Below, one piece after another: positions 10,190-19,370 of a stretch of 64,000 nt of DNA. The translations under genes and the position numbers were made by a program. The stretch comes from G963704535 sp963704535. Lineage in GTDB: Bacteria; Chloroflexota; Chloroflexia; Chloroflexales; Roseiflexaceae. How positions within the stretch are numbered: position 1 is the first letter of the stretch; the number at the start of each line of letters is the position of its first letter. The notes under the pieces were generated by a model. That model saw nothing but the letters and a program-made list of their open reading frames with translations, was not told the origin of the DNA and searched no databases. The DNA lies in NCBI GenBank assembly GCA_963704535.1, contig OY969916.1, positions 124,001 to 188,000 of the forward strand, read 5' to 3'.

Positions 10190-10945
10190 TCAGTGCAGCG
10201 GGGAAACAACGGCTGCTGCCGTGCGGGCTGGCAGGGCCGGCCTCTTGCGGATGGCCCATTCGGCCACGGCCAGGTTGATCACCCAAGCCGCGCCCATCAG
10301 GAGCGCTCTGCTCAGCTCACTCGGCGGGCCGGCGGCCAATTCCCCGACCGCCAGGATCAGCGCCTGCGTGCCCGCGCCAAGCCCGAGCGCGTAGCCGCGC
10401 ATCATCCATGCGCGGTGCCGCCTTACGTCCCGTCGCCGGATCGCGGTAAAGCCCAGGACGATCGACCCGACCATGGCCGACCCAAACACGAGCCGCAAGG
10501 CATACAGCAGCTCACCGTCGCCAGCCGGCCAGGGATAGAACAGGGTCATCCACAGCGCTGACAGCCCAACCAGCAGCCCGCAGGGAACCACGAGCCGCCC
10601 GACCGCGCGGTGCCAGCCGGGCCAGCGCCGCCGGAAGACGGGTGCGAACTGGAATGCGCCCAGGATGATATACACGGCGGCGCCCACGATGTGCAGCACC
10701 ACCGGCAGCGGCGAGGCAAAGAACCGGGCGTTGGCCGGGGTGATGTCCGCGCCGCCGGCCAACTGGGTGAGGCGAAACGCGCCGGCGACGAGCGGAATGG
10801 CGCTCAGAAGGAGCAGTGCGGCGATGAGCCACGTTGCCGAACCTGCTTTGATAGGCGCTTTGATTTTCTGAGACGGAGGTTTCCCTACCGCATTGCGCTG
10901 CGGCACATTGGGGCCTCGATCTTGATCGTAGACAGTCGCTTTCAT
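10190..10945 (-). CDS. DUF2306 membrane protein with oxidoreductase-like N-terminal leader
   Basis: A 251-residue integral membrane protein. Helices begin at about residue 37 (WLIAALLLLSAIPLVAG). DUF2306-like features include HIVGAAVYIILGAFQF and RRRDVRRHRAWMMRGYALGL. Start at 10945 is chosen for the strong AAGGAG six bases upstream. The first 27 residues (MKATVYDQDRGPNVPQ...) are not membrane sequence and resemble the opening of zinc-type alcohol dehydrogenases such as the intact gene at 12248-13228 (MKAIVYTTYGSPDVLQ). The gene therefore looks like a fusion of a dehydrogenase start and leader to a DUF2306 body. Function unknown. Confidence 0.65.
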   Translation of the reverse strand: MKATVYDQDRGPNVPQRNAVGKPPSQKIKAPIKAGSATWLIAALLLLSAIPLVAGAFRLTQLAGGADITPANARFFASPLPVVLHIVGAAVYIILGAFQFAPVFRRRWPGWHRAVGRLVVPCGLLVGLSALWMTLFYPWPAGDGELLYALRLVFGSAMVGSIVLGFTAIRRRDVRRHRAWMMRGYALGLGAGTQALILAVGELAAGPPSELSRALLMGAAWVINLAVAEWAIRKRPALPARTAAAVVSPLH

Positions 10946-11127
10946 ATTCAGCTCCTTGGACGGATGGACGCAGTGCGGTGTGCGTTTCACCGCGCGTTCC
11001 GAAGAGAGTGGACCAGGTGGTGAAGCGTCATCACCATCGGTGGTGATTGATCGGGTGACGATCGAGGATCACAATGCGGCAAGCGGTCGTAAGGCCGCTT
11101 GTCCACTCCATGCAGTTTCCAGCGACC

Positions 11128-11820
11128 TTACTTGGCTGCGGTTGGGTGGAGCTGGGGGCTTACCCTGCCGGGTACGGGGTCTGAGGCTTGCTCACGCCGT
11201 TCCGACCAGAGCGCATAGCCCAGCCAGGCCAAAGCGAACCCCATCGGCACCGCAACTTTCGGCTGGTGCTCGAGCGGAAGCAGCGCAGCCACCACGGGGC
11301 CTAACGTGGTCCCGACGGCAAGCAGACCGGCCGCCCAGCGCGGCAGGATGCCGGCACGAAATGTCGCGATGCCAAACAGCAGGCCGCCGAGGATATACAG
11401 GGGCGCTGTTAGAATCCATATCGTTGGGAGGACTCCGAGGTTCATCTCGCTGGCGGTGCTGGTGAACATCCCCAGGAAGCCGTCCACAAACTTCGGTGCC
11501 TCAGTCGCCAACGACGGCATGATAAAGGCTTCGATGAAGGAAAAGCCCAGGATGAATGCGAACCAGAGGCTAAACAGGACAAAGCCGGCCAGACCCAGCC
11601 AGCCGGACTTTTCCGCTTGCCTAGCGTAGAGTCCCGCCATGCCGAGTATGCCGAAGAAGCACATGGCGCTTGCCAGGACGTGAACGATTGCCCATTGGGT
11701 GGTGGTGACTGACGAAAGAATGTTCGGTGGATGGAACATCCCAACAATCACGTAAAAGATCCCTGCCACCATAGCTGCTAAACCGGCCCAACGGATGAGA
11801 TTCGAGGCTGTTATCTTCAT
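11128..11820 (-). CDS. Multi-pass membrane protein, DUF4386-like
   Basis: A 230-residue protein with about six hydrophobic segments (LAAMVAGIFYVIVGMF, IVHVLASAMCFFGILGMAGL, LAGFVLFSLWFAFILGFSF and others). No catalytic motif. Start 11820 is preceded by AAGGAGCGCAAC. An in-frame alternative at 11865 also has a good RBS (AAAGGAGACAAACAC) and would add 15 hydrophilic residues. Two stacked RBS-ATG pairs suggest the leader of a deleted gene has been joined on. Lies 14 bases after the DUF7010 remnant and probably shares its transcript. Confidence 0.6.
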   Translation of the reverse strand: MKITASNLIRWAGLAAMVAGIFYVIVGMFHPPNILSSVTTTQWAIVHVLASAMCFFGILGMAGLYARQAEKSGWLGLAGFVLFSLWFAFILGFSFIEAFIMPSLATEAPKFVDGFLGMFTSTASEMNLGVLPTIWILTAPLYILGGLLFGIATFRAGILPRWAAGLLAVGTTLGPVVAALLPLEHQPKVAVPMGFALAWLGYALWSERREQASDPVPGRVSPQLHPTAAK

Positions 11821-11833
11821 GTTGCGCTCCTTT

Positions 11834-12211
11834 TTAATGACTGCGGTCTGGCGATTGGTGTTCATGTGTTTGTCTCCTTTGTCGAATGATTGTGATCGGT
11901 GTCTGCATGGCAATCCCGAACACTAGCCAAGCCATCAGCACCGTAAGAAAGAACAATCGGTCAAAGGCGTTGTTCGGGCGGGTCCGGCCCAAAAGGTCTT
12001 CGCCGAGAAAGCGGGTGACCAGTAAGCCCAAGCCAAAGATCGAACCGGTGCCAATGAACAAAATCCAGACGGCCATGCCCACCGGCAGGAAGGCGCCGGC
12101 CACGCCGATCGTAGCCCAGGCGATGGTGCCCGCGATGGGCATAGCCAGGAGCCGGCTGTGTGCAAACTCAGCGCGTTGCTCATCGAGCGTTCGGGGAGAG
12201 GAGTTTGTCAT
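11834..12211 (-). CDS. DUF7010-like membrane protein, C-terminally truncated
   Basis: 125 residues. The family core is clear (LAMPIAGTIAWATIGVAGAF, ILFIGTGSIFGLGLLVTRF, RPNNAFDRLFFLTVLMAWLV), but after FGIAMQTPITII it ends in a hydrophilic tail (RQRRQTHEHQSPDRSH) instead of the remaining one or two membrane helices normal for DUF7010 proteins (about 170-190 residues). The tail DNA is the leader of the next gene, consistent with a deletion joining the two. RBS GGAG lies ahead of the ATG at 12211. Possibly still expressed, but likely defective. Confidence 0.5.
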   Translation of the reverse strand: MTNSSPRTLDEQRAEFAHSRLLAMPIAGTIAWATIGVAGAFLPVGMAVWILFIGTGSIFGLGLLVTRFLGEDLLGRTRPNNAFDRLFFLTVLMAWLVFGIAMQTPITIIRQRRQTHEHQSPDRSH

Positions 12212-12247
12212 CTTTAGCTCCAGGAAATCTGAAACTGGAAAGCAGAG

Positions 12248-13228
12248 TTATGTTGCCATCGTGATGACAACTTTTCCTCGGGCGTGTCCTTCTTCGAGAT
12301 AGCGGAGAGCTTCAGGAACCTCACGTAACGGGTAACGTCGATCGATCACCGGGACGACTTTGCCGGCTTCAAGAAGCTCCTTTATGAAAACCAAATCTTT
12401 CTTGTTTGGTTTCGCCGTCTCCATGAGACCGATTTTCTTACTCCCGGTCTTTGACACCCATGCTCCCAGAAATAGAAGCTGGAACAAACGCGCCAGGGTT
12501 GTAAACCCGGCGACGGCACAAATTCCATTAGGACGTAATGCACGCTTAAAATCGGAAACCGAGCGATTTCCCACCGCATCGAAAATCAGGTCATACTGCT
12601 GACCGTTTTTGGTGAAATCTGCTTGTGTGTAGTCAATGACATGGTCTGCGCCAATCGAGCGCACCATGTCCACATTTCGCGTGCTGCATACGCCAGTTAC
12701 TTCAGTCCCGAACGATTTGGCAATCTGCACCGCAAACGTGCCCACACCACCAGACGCACCATTTATCAAAACCTTTTGCCCTGGCTGAATCTTTCCTTTA
12801 TCGCGAAGACCTTGCAGAGCGGTGAATGCCGCTATAGGGACGGCTGCTGCTTGCTCGAATGTCATCTTGGTGGGTTTCAACACCAATAGCTCTTCAGGAG
12901 CACATACATAATCGGCAAAACCGCCCAACTCATTTATAGAGATGGCCCCGAATACCTCATCACCTACTTGAAACTGCGTTACATTTCTGCCAACCGCTTC
13001 AACGCGCCCCGCTACATCAGCGCCGAGCTTCGTGTTTTTGGGTTTGAGAAGCCCATTCGCGAAACGTGCCAAGAACGGCTCTGCTCGCATAAGATGCCAG
13101 TCCAGTGGATTTGCTGATGCTGCGTACACTTTGACCAGTACTTCATTGTCCTTGGGCGTCGGTTTTTCTACGTCGTTGAGCTGAAGCACATCCGGTGAGC
13201 CGTATGTTGTGTAGACAATCGCTTTCAT
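12248..13228 (-). CDS. Zinc-type alcohol dehydrogenase/quinone oxidoreductase family protein
   Basis: A 326-residue NAD(P)-dependent medium-chain reductase. Domain order: GroES-like N-terminal domain (MKAIVYTTYGSPDVLQ to about residue 130, with GADVAGRVEAVG), then a Rossmann fold with INGASGGVGTFAVQIAKSFG. The structural-zinc cysteines of classical ADHs are absent, so it belongs with the quinone-oxidoreductase-like, probably zinc-free subgroup. Start 13228 is preceded by AAGGAAGG. The closing residues (REVPEALRYLEEGHARGKVV) are the usual C-terminus. The substrate cannot be predicted. Confidence 0.82.
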   Translation of the reverse strand: MKAIVYTTYGSPDVLQLNDVEKPTPKDNEVLVKVYAASANPLDWHLMRAEPFLARFANGLLKPKNTKLGADVAGRVEAVGRNVTQFQVGDEVFGAISINELGGFADYVCAPEELLVLKPTKMTFEQAAAVPIAAFTALQGLRDKGKIQPGQKVLINGASGGVGTFAVQIAKSFGTEVTGVCSTRNVDMVRSIGADHVIDYTQADFTKNGQQYDLIFDAVGNRSVSDFKRALRPNGICAVAGFTTLARLFQLLFLGAWVSKTGSKKIGLMETAKPNKKDLVFIKELLEAGKVVPVIDRRYPLREVPEALRYLEEGHARGKVVITMAT

Positions 13229-13326
13229 TGGGTTATCCTTCCTTATATGAGCCATCATGTGTGGCACTTAGCGGCAATGTGTCAGTTTCTAGTGCCTGCG
13301 GCGCCTGCCGGTTTCTCCTTATGGTC

Positions 13327-14334
13327 TCACGGAGCGATGGCGGCGTCCGGCGCCGTGTGCCGGTCCTGCTGTTGGGCTGCTTGCGCCTGATACCAGCGCA
13401 CTGTCTCGCCAATCGCTTCGTGCAGCGGCGTCGCGTGCTCTCCAAACGCCTGGGCGTACTTGCGGTGATCGACGATGTAGGGCTCGTAGGCGATGTAGAT
13501 ATTCTCCTCTAGCCCGCGCAGCGACGGCACAACCAGGCCCATCAGCGGCAACATCAGCCGCACCAGCCCGCGCGGCAGGGCCGAGATGCGCGGCTCAACG
13601 CCGGCTTGGGCACAGACCAGCTCCACAAACTGACGCAGCGTCACAGGGGGCGCGTTGGGGACGTGCCAGGACTGGCCCAGCGCCGCCTCGTCCTCGCCCA
13701 GCGTCACCATTGCCCGGCCCACATCACGGATGTAGGTCAGGCTGTGTGGCAGATCAGGGTTCGCCAGCAATTGCACCTTCTTGCCGGCGAGGGCTGGGCC
13801 GAACAGCCGCGCGCCCGCCAGCAACTCCGCGACGTGCGGCCCGAACAGGTCGGCGGCACGCACGCTGAGCGCCCGCACCTTCCCGCTGCGGTGTGCGTCC
13901 ATCAGTTCTCGCGCCATCGCAATCCGGGTGGTGCTGCGCGACCCCCGACCGCGCTGTGGCATCTCCTCAGTCATCGGCACGCCGCCGTGCGGGCCGTACA
14001 GATATAGGTTCTCCATCACAATCAGTTTGGCGCCACTCGCGGCCGCGCCTTCCAGCACGCCGCGCTGGAGCGGTGGAAACTGCGTGGGCCAGCGATGATA
14101 GTCCGGTGGGTTGGTGCAGTTGTACACGTGAGTTGCATCGGCGCACACTCGCTGTGCATCTGTGGGATCGGTTGCATCGCCCGCAACCACCTCGACCTGC
14201 GGCGGTAGATGCCTGCGTTTGCCGCTGTGCGTGACCACGCGCACCCGCTGGCTCCGTTCCAGCAGTGTTTCGACCACTGCGGTACCCACCGGCCCGCTGC
14301 CATACACGACGTGAATGTCGTTGGGAGCTAGCAT
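13327..14334 (-). CDS. NAD-dependent epimerase/dehydratase family protein
   Basis: A 335-residue extended short-chain dehydrogenase-like protein. The N-terminal nucleotide-binding loop is VYGSGPVGTAVVETLL (GxGxxG type), acidic residues follow in VVAGDATD, and NLYLYGPHGG occupies the place of the catalytic Tyr region. The canonical YxxxK is not obvious, so it may be an atypical NAD(P)H-binding reductase or sensor. Frame intact. Oriented with the dehydrogenase and small membrane genes on either side. Confidence 0.72.
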   Translation of the reverse strand: MLAPNDIHVVYGSGPVGTAVVETLLERSQRVRVVTHSGKRRHLPPQVEVVAGDATDPTDAQRVCADATHVYNCTNPPDYHRWPTQFPPLQRGVLEGAAASGAKLIVMENLYLYGPHGGVPMTEEMPQRGRGSRSTTRIAMARELMDAHRSGKVRALSVRAADLFGPHVAELLAGARLFGPALAGKKVQLLANPDLPHSLTYIRDVGRAMVTLGEDEAALGQSWHVPNAPPVTLRQFVELVCAQAGVEPRISALPRGLVRLMLPLMGLVVPSLRGLEENIYIAYEPYIVDHRKYAQAFGEHATPLHEAIGETVRWYQAQAAQQQDRHTAPDAAIAP

Positions 14335-14392
14335 TGTTCGTGCTCCTTATGGATGCGTACATCACGCCCCACGCCTCCAGGCGCAGCCGCGA

Positions 14393-14974
14393 TCAGATCG
14401 GTTGCATTTCAGCCGGCCCAGGCGTTGCAGCGCGTTGGCTGAACAGCCCTGCCAGCACGAGGCCGGTCAGCGCCTGGAAAGCCAACGCGCCACTTGCGCC
14501 AAACACCGCGAAGTTGGGCGTCAGACCGAGGCCAATAGCGTTACTCACGGCCCAGCCGAGCGCCCAGCCGGCGGCGACCGTCGGGACCCATATCCACGCC
14601 CGTGGGACGCTGCCCCGCAGCACCACCCACTGCGCCAGGCCGATCAGCAGACCGGTGCTCGCACCACGGAGCAGCAGCACGCTACCCGCAGTACTGGTGC
14701 CAAAGAGCGCCAGAGTGAGCGCCAAGCCGCCGGCCATCCCCAGGCTGGTGGCCACGATCCAGATGCGTGGGAGTGACAGGCGGCGGCGCAAGACCAGCCA
14801 CTGCACCGCGCCAAGCACCGCGCCGCAGGCCGCACCACCGATTGCGCCATCCAGGACGCTCTCGACGCCGCCGACCAGGCCGATCGCTGCCAGGCCGCCG
14901 ATTGGGAAGCCGAGAAACGCCAGGCCCCATGCCCCCCAGAAACGCCATCCGGTCGATAGCTGATTGCTTGTCAT
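14393..14974 (-). CDS. Small multi-pass membrane protein
   Basis: 193 residues, with start 14974 selected by the GAGAGGAG upstream. At least five hydrophobic segments with internal repetition: GGAACGAVLGAVQWLVLRRR and GASTGLLIGLAQWVVLRGSV are two copies of a G-x-x-x-G-x-x-QWLVLR unit, suggesting internal duplication. No enzyme motif. Unknown function; gene order and strand match the flanking membrane genes. Confidence 0.6.
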   Translation of the reverse strand: MTSNQLSTGWRFWGAWGLAFLGFPIGGLAAIGLVGGVESVLDGAIGGAACGAVLGAVQWLVLRRRLSLPRIWIVATSLGMAGGLALTLALFGTSTAGSVLLLRGASTGLLIGLAQWVVLRGSVPRAWIWVPTVAAGWALGWAVSNAIGLGLTPNFAVFGASGALAFQALTGLVLAGLFSQRAATPGPAEMQPI

Positions 14975-15021
14975 TGCGGAACTCCTCTCACGGTGTCGTG
15001 CGGCAGATACGAACGATGCCC

Positions 15022-15774
15022 TTAGGCGGCGTTTGGCATCAGCGAATTGATCGGCTGTGGAAGTGGCTGGGGCGCTGCCCGCAGCAGGAAGATTCCCAGC
15101 ACAATCATCCATGCCAGCCAGCACAGACTGCCGATGAGACCAGCGAGCCCCCAGGCCGGGAAGCCGGGGATCACGGTCGCGAGCAGCTCGCCATGTCCCA
15201 GGGAGTACACTGCGGCGGCGCCGAGGCCAAACACTCCGACCCAGCGCGGGAAGAGGCGCGAGCGGAGCAGCCCCACGCTGATCAGCGCCATCCAGATGCA
15301 CACAAACGCGTATCCGAGGTGCTCGCCCAGCACCACCCCGCCGTATTGATGCACGGCTTGAAACACCACGGTGACCGCAGCACGGACGCTCTCCGTGCTG
15401 CTGGGGTCGACATACATTTGGGCCAAGATCGGCACGACGAACACCCAGCGCAGCAGCCCGACCATCTGCACGACCATCCCGGCGATGCCAATCGCGGTGG
15501 CGATGCCAAGGTACGGGATATCCGCACCTGCGAGGACGCGGGGCAACATGCCGATCGCGAACAGCAGCGGCAGCCCGACCCAGGCGAAGGCCAGCCAGGT
15601 CAGGATCAGGCTTGAACCACCGGCCTGGAAGCGCGTCAGGATGACCGCAGTCGGTTCACGCAGGATGTCGGGATAATCAAAGGTGGCAATCAGGATGAAA
15701 TAGGGCACATTGATCAGCAAGGCGCCAAGAATGAAGCTCAGCCCGACCAGCCGGCGCGCGCGTTGTTCGTTCAT
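15022..15774 (-). CDS. DUF4386 family membrane protein
   Basis: 250 residues and about seven transmembrane helices. The opening RRLVGLSFILGALLINVPY and the central YVDPSSTESVRAAVTVVF, with HQYGGVVLGEHLGYAF, fit the DUF4386 family (function unknown). First gene of the minus-strand run ending near 10190. The upstream region up to 16200 contains no gene. Confidence 0.68.
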   Translation of the reverse strand: MNEQRARRLVGLSFILGALLINVPYFILIATFDYPDILREPTAVILTRFQAGGSSLILTWLAFAWVGLPLLFAIGMLPRVLAGADIPYLGIATAIGIAGMVVQMVGLLRWVFVVPILAQMYVDPSSTESVRAAVTVVFQAVHQYGGVVLGEHLGYAFVCIWMALISVGLLRSRLFPRWVGVFGLGAAAVYSLGHGELLATVIPGFPAWGLAGLIGSLCWLAWMIVLGIFLLRAAPQPLPQPINSLMPNAA

Positions 15775-16203
15775 GGAAATGCTCCTGTGTAGCTATCACG
15801 ACGTTGAGCACATGTGATGATGCACGAACGACCGTAGGTGTTCGTGTGCGAGTGGAACCCCAGCCACCAAACGCGGCCTGGTTCAAAAGCTCCCGAGCAG
15901 GAGACTGCTCCACCTCCCTACGAGCGCAGGTACGGATGCACAGCAACGCTGCCGTGCCGTGTCCGGCGCGGCACGCAGTGCAAATCCACCCTGCTTCTCG
16001 CTGAAGCAAGGTGGGACAGATAGGCGCGCGGACGCGCACTACAAACAAACGAGGACGGCGGAGAAGGGGGTATTCCCCTGAGTAGAGAGACACTATAGCA
16101 TACATCGTATATACATGCAAATAACAAAGGAACGACAAATTACCCTCCTTTATCAGAAATGTAGGATATACTGTATATACGAAATGAAGGTAAGGAGACG
16201 GAA
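15775..16203. other. Intergenic region with paired GTATATAC palindromes
   Basis: About 430 bases between divergent genes, without convincing coding potential. It turns AT-rich at 16085-16200 and carries the perfect 8-base palindrome GTATATAC at 16107-16114 and again at 16173-16180, the second directly before the start of the small gene at 16204. These could be operator half-sites or promoter elements. Confidence 0.35.
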
Positions 16204-16440
16204 ATGAAGGTCACACGCCGGTCGGACAGCAATCAGAGCGGACATCTGCTGATCTCAGTGCCGGCCAGCCGGGTCGCGGAAGTCGAGGCGGCACTGGCGT
16301 TTCTCGAAGCGAAGCGCCAGCAGCGCGGGTCACGGGTCGTCATTGATCTGATCGTCCGGGCGGCGCTACGCAACGGATGGCGGCCGCTACCGCGTGAGGA
16401 TGAAGCACCTGATGGCAGCAGCGTGAATACAACATCGTAG
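16204..16440 (+). CDS. Small hypothetical protein, possibly RHH-like
   Basis: 78 residues, preceded by AAGGAGACGGAA, an excellent RBS. The body (VAEVEAALAFLEAKRQQRGS, then RVVIDLIVRAALRNGW) would form two amphipathic helices, and a ribbon-helix-helix or other small DNA-binding fold is possible but not demonstrable. The upstream GTATATAC palindromes would suit autoregulation. An IS sits 18 bases downstream. Confidence 0.45.
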   Translation: MKVTRRSDSNQSGHLLISVPASRVAEVEAALAFLEAKRQQRGSRVVIDLIVRAALRNGWRPLPREDEAPDGSSVNTTS

Positions 16441-16458
16441 CGAAAAAGTCTGTTCATT

Positions 16459-17475
16459 AGACTTTATCTCGATTTGTGGTATAGTGTCGCTTCATTATGA
16501 TGAAGGAGCAATCAATGAGCGGCTTACGCTATACCGATTTGGCCCGCAAACCCTTGGATGTGTTAGATATGACCAGTCTCACGGTTGACGAATTTCAACA
16601 GTTGCTGCCTGCCTTCGAGACCACGTTTCAGGCGCATGTGGCCGAGTGGCGTCTGGATGGCAAGCCGCGTACTGCTCGACGTTACACCACCTATACCAAT
16701 TGCCCGCTGCCTTCGCCCCAAGATCGGTTGTTGTTTATCCTGGTCTATCTCAAAACCAACCCGCTCCAAGTGGCCCACGGGATTATGTTTGGCTTGCCGC
16801 AGGGCAAAACCAATCAGTGGATACACGTGCTGCTGCCGGTCTTGCGCGCTTCCTTGCGTGCTCTCGGAGATGCGCCCTCCCGCTCGCTGGTCGAACTGGC
16901 GCAACGTCTGGCGCTTCCGATTGAGGCGGTTGCCGAGGCGACTGCCCCCCTTTTTGCCATGATGGAACCGAACGACGCATCTCACGCCCCAAAGATCCAG
17001 ATGAACAGAAAAGCTGCTATAGCGGCAAGAAAAAGTGCCATACGATAAAAAATGTGCTTCTGGTCAATGCAACGCTGACGATCTTGTTTCTGAGTGACAC
17101 GTATGAAGGGAGTGCGCACGATAAGCGAATTGCTGACAGCACTCCCTATCCGTTGCCCGAGGGAAGCGAGTTACTCCAAGATCTCGGCTTCTTGGCCTTT
17201 CGGCTTTCTGGAGTTGAGAGCATCACACCGTTCAAGAAACCACGCGGTGGTAGCTTGACCGAAGAGCAAAAAGCATTTAATCAGCAACACGCACGACGGC
17301 GAGTACGGATTGAGCACGTCAATAGCAGTGTGAAACGCTGTCGGATCGTCAAGGACACCATTCGTCTGTTTAAGGAGAGCGTCCGGGATATGGTGGCGGA
17401 AATCAGTTGTGCATTACACAATTTTCGTGTTCGCCTCACTCCCTGGACACCCATGATTTAATCGAGATAAAGTCT
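16459..17475 (+). mobile_element. IS5-type insertion sequence, copy 1
   Basis: A complete 1017-base element. Perfect 16-base terminal inverted repeats: AGACTTTATCTCGATT at 16459-16474 and its reverse complement at 17460-17475. Flanked on both sides by ATT (16456-16458 and 17476-17478), consistent with a 3-base target duplication. Encodes a two-frame transposase. Closely parallels the element at 26225-27239 in ends, size, target triplet and ORF layout. Confidence 0.85.
16497..17461 (+). CDS. IS5-type (DDE_Tnp_4-like) transposase, two overlapping frames
   Basis: ORF A starts at 16497 (alternative start 16515) and runs to 17048, with the N-terminal helix-turn-helix region (DRLLFILVYLKTNPLQVAHG). 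ORF B covers the catalytic part: in the -1 frame from about 16965 it reads CHDGTERRISRPKDPDEQKS, then CYSGKKKCHTIKN, then DTYEGSAHDKRIAD, and ends at 17461. The switch lies in a C6T5 run (around 16948-16958), where slipping back one base joins the two. The other copy has the same arrangement at the same motif, so programmed -1 frameshifting is more likely than mutation. Confidence 0.75.
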
Positions 17476-17633
17476 ATTGCTATCACTTCTATTGGTTCCA
17501 GATAAGAGGGCCAGACTGATGCTCTCGGAATCATCCAGGAATCTCTCAGAAACTTCGCTGTGATCACGCGATCTACACGCCGATCTTTCTATGAGGTCGA
17601 GCGGCTGCGCCCGCAGCACACAGGAGAGACACA

Positions 17634-19318
17634 ATGAACATCTTGCTTGTCCAGCCCATCGGCTATCTCGGTATTGGCGGCGCACAAGTCGCCAACCGCG
17701 CGCTTCTCGAAGGACTGGTGGAACGCGGGCATACGTGCCACGCCATCGTATCGACTTTCAATTTCGGCCCCGACGCGACGGCACAGGTTCACACCGAATT
17801 GGCAGCGCGCCAGCTTCCTGTGCTCGCCTCGACCCCCGAATCGATCGTGTTCGCCTACAAAGGGGTCGAAGTCCATGTGATCCTCGATCTCTTTCAAATG
17901 CTACACTACGTCATGCAGCACATGCGCGAGTTCGAGCCGGCGTGGACATTGGTGTCCGATGATATCTCCTTAACCTTGCTGCGCGGCGGGCTGGAGGTGT
18001 CGCCGCGTGTCGTGTACGTCGCTCACGGCCTAACCATTTTACCGTTTGGTCCTGGCTCCTTCATGGAGGACCCGGCCAAGACCGCGCTGCTGGGGCAGGC
18101 CGCCGGCATTATCACTGTCAGTCACTACATGCAAGAGCGCATCCGGCGTTGGGGCAAGCTGGAATCGACCGTCATACACTTCCCCTCCTACGGTAGCGGG
18201 CCATTTCCATGACTATGGCCGTTTCGAGCAAGGTTTTGTCACGATGATCAATCCCAGTGCGGCCAAAGGAATCTCGATCTTTGTAGCTCTGGCCCAGCAG
18301 TTGCCTGATATATCGTTTGCGGTCGTACCGAGCTGGGGCACGACCAGCGCCGATCGCGCAACCCTCGCGCAATTGCCTAATGTACATGTGCTCGGACCCA
18401 ACCGACCATATCGACGATATCTTCGCCCACACACGGGTGCAGCTTGTGCCAGCGTTGGGGAACGAATCGTTCGGGCAGATTGTGGTCGAGGCGATGCTGC
18501 GCGGCATACCCGTGCTGGCAAGCGATGTCGGCGGGCTGCCGGAGGCCAAGCTTGGGGTCGATTATACCTTGCCTGTTAATCCAATCCAGCAGTACGAATC
18601 CACCTTTGACGAGCGTTCGATCCCGATCCCAATCATCCCCGATCAGAGCGGCCTGATCGCCATTTGGCGAGAAACGCTCCAGTCGCTGCTCGCCGATCAT
18701 GAACGCTATGATCGCCTCTCGCGAGCGTCGCGGGAGGCTGCGCTGGCCTTTGTCGCCGGCCTGTCAGTCGTGCCGTTTGAGACGTATCTGGAAGGGCTGG
18801 AGCCGAAAGCACATCCCATCCAGCCTGCGCCGCCCCAGCGATCGGCGCCGGCTGTTGCGCCCGGCGACCTTGATGCACAGCTCCAGCATCTGTCGCCGGA
18901 GACGCGCACACTGCTGGCACTCCGCCTGAGCGAACAGTTGGGCGATAGGAGCGCAGCACAGGGCTCGGCGGCCACCCCGGCAGTTCCCCAACCGGAGCAG
19001 CCGCGCCCGAACCTACCCACGCCGTATGTCGCACCACGCAATGCGATCGAGCAAAGGGTCGTGGATATTTGTCAGGATCTGTTGACGATCGCGCCGGTCG
19101 GCATCCACGACAACTTTGCGGCGCTCGGCGGCAACCTCATGCTGGTTATGTCCGCCATCGAACGGCTGCGCGAGATATTGCACGTGGAAGTGCCGGTGGA
19201 GACGTTTTTCGCGCCGGATCTGACGCCAGCGGCGCTGGCGGCGGCGGTCGAACGACTGCTGATCACACAGGCTGATCCACAGGCCGTGACTATGGCGCTG
19301 CAATCACTCGATGTCTAA
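17634..19318 (+). pseudogene. Family 4 glycosyltransferase fused to a carrier-protein domain, two frame breaks
   Basis: RBS AGGAGAGACACA, start 17634. The N-terminus MNILLVQPIGYLGIGGAQVA is a GT-B donor/acceptor fold opening. The frame is lost near 18205 (one extra base in TTT-C-CAT) and again near 18390 (CCC-A-ACC). Removing both gives a continuous protein with GNESFGQIVVEAMLRGIPVL and ASDVGGLPE, the nucleotide-sugar binding region. After a Pro-rich linker the last 80 residues (IEQRVVDICQDLL, DNFAALGGNLMLVMSAIERL) form a phosphopantetheine carrier-like domain, but the modified Ser of the usual GGHS motif is Leu (GGNL). Either the breaks are sequencing errors or the gene is decaying; the Ser loss is independent of them. 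Confidence 0.65.
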
Positions 19319-19349
19319 ATAGAACCACAAATGTTTTGCGGAATGGTAG

Positions 19350-19370
19350 GGGCAGGATTTCCCCGCGCCC
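19350..19370. repeat. Left copy of 21-base direct repeat flanking IS4-type element
   Basis: A 21-base sequence ending GATTTCCCCGCGCCC, repeated exactly at 20794-20814. It is half of a larger palindrome (GGGGCAGG...CCTGCCCC) completed only on the right side (to about 20837). Either an unusually long target duplication or insertion into a pre-existing repeat. Confidence 0.6.

Noticed and set aside
10131..10561. Plus-strand open frames in the DUF2306 region
   Set aside because: Overlap the intact minus-strand membrane gene and lack RBS or family resemblance.
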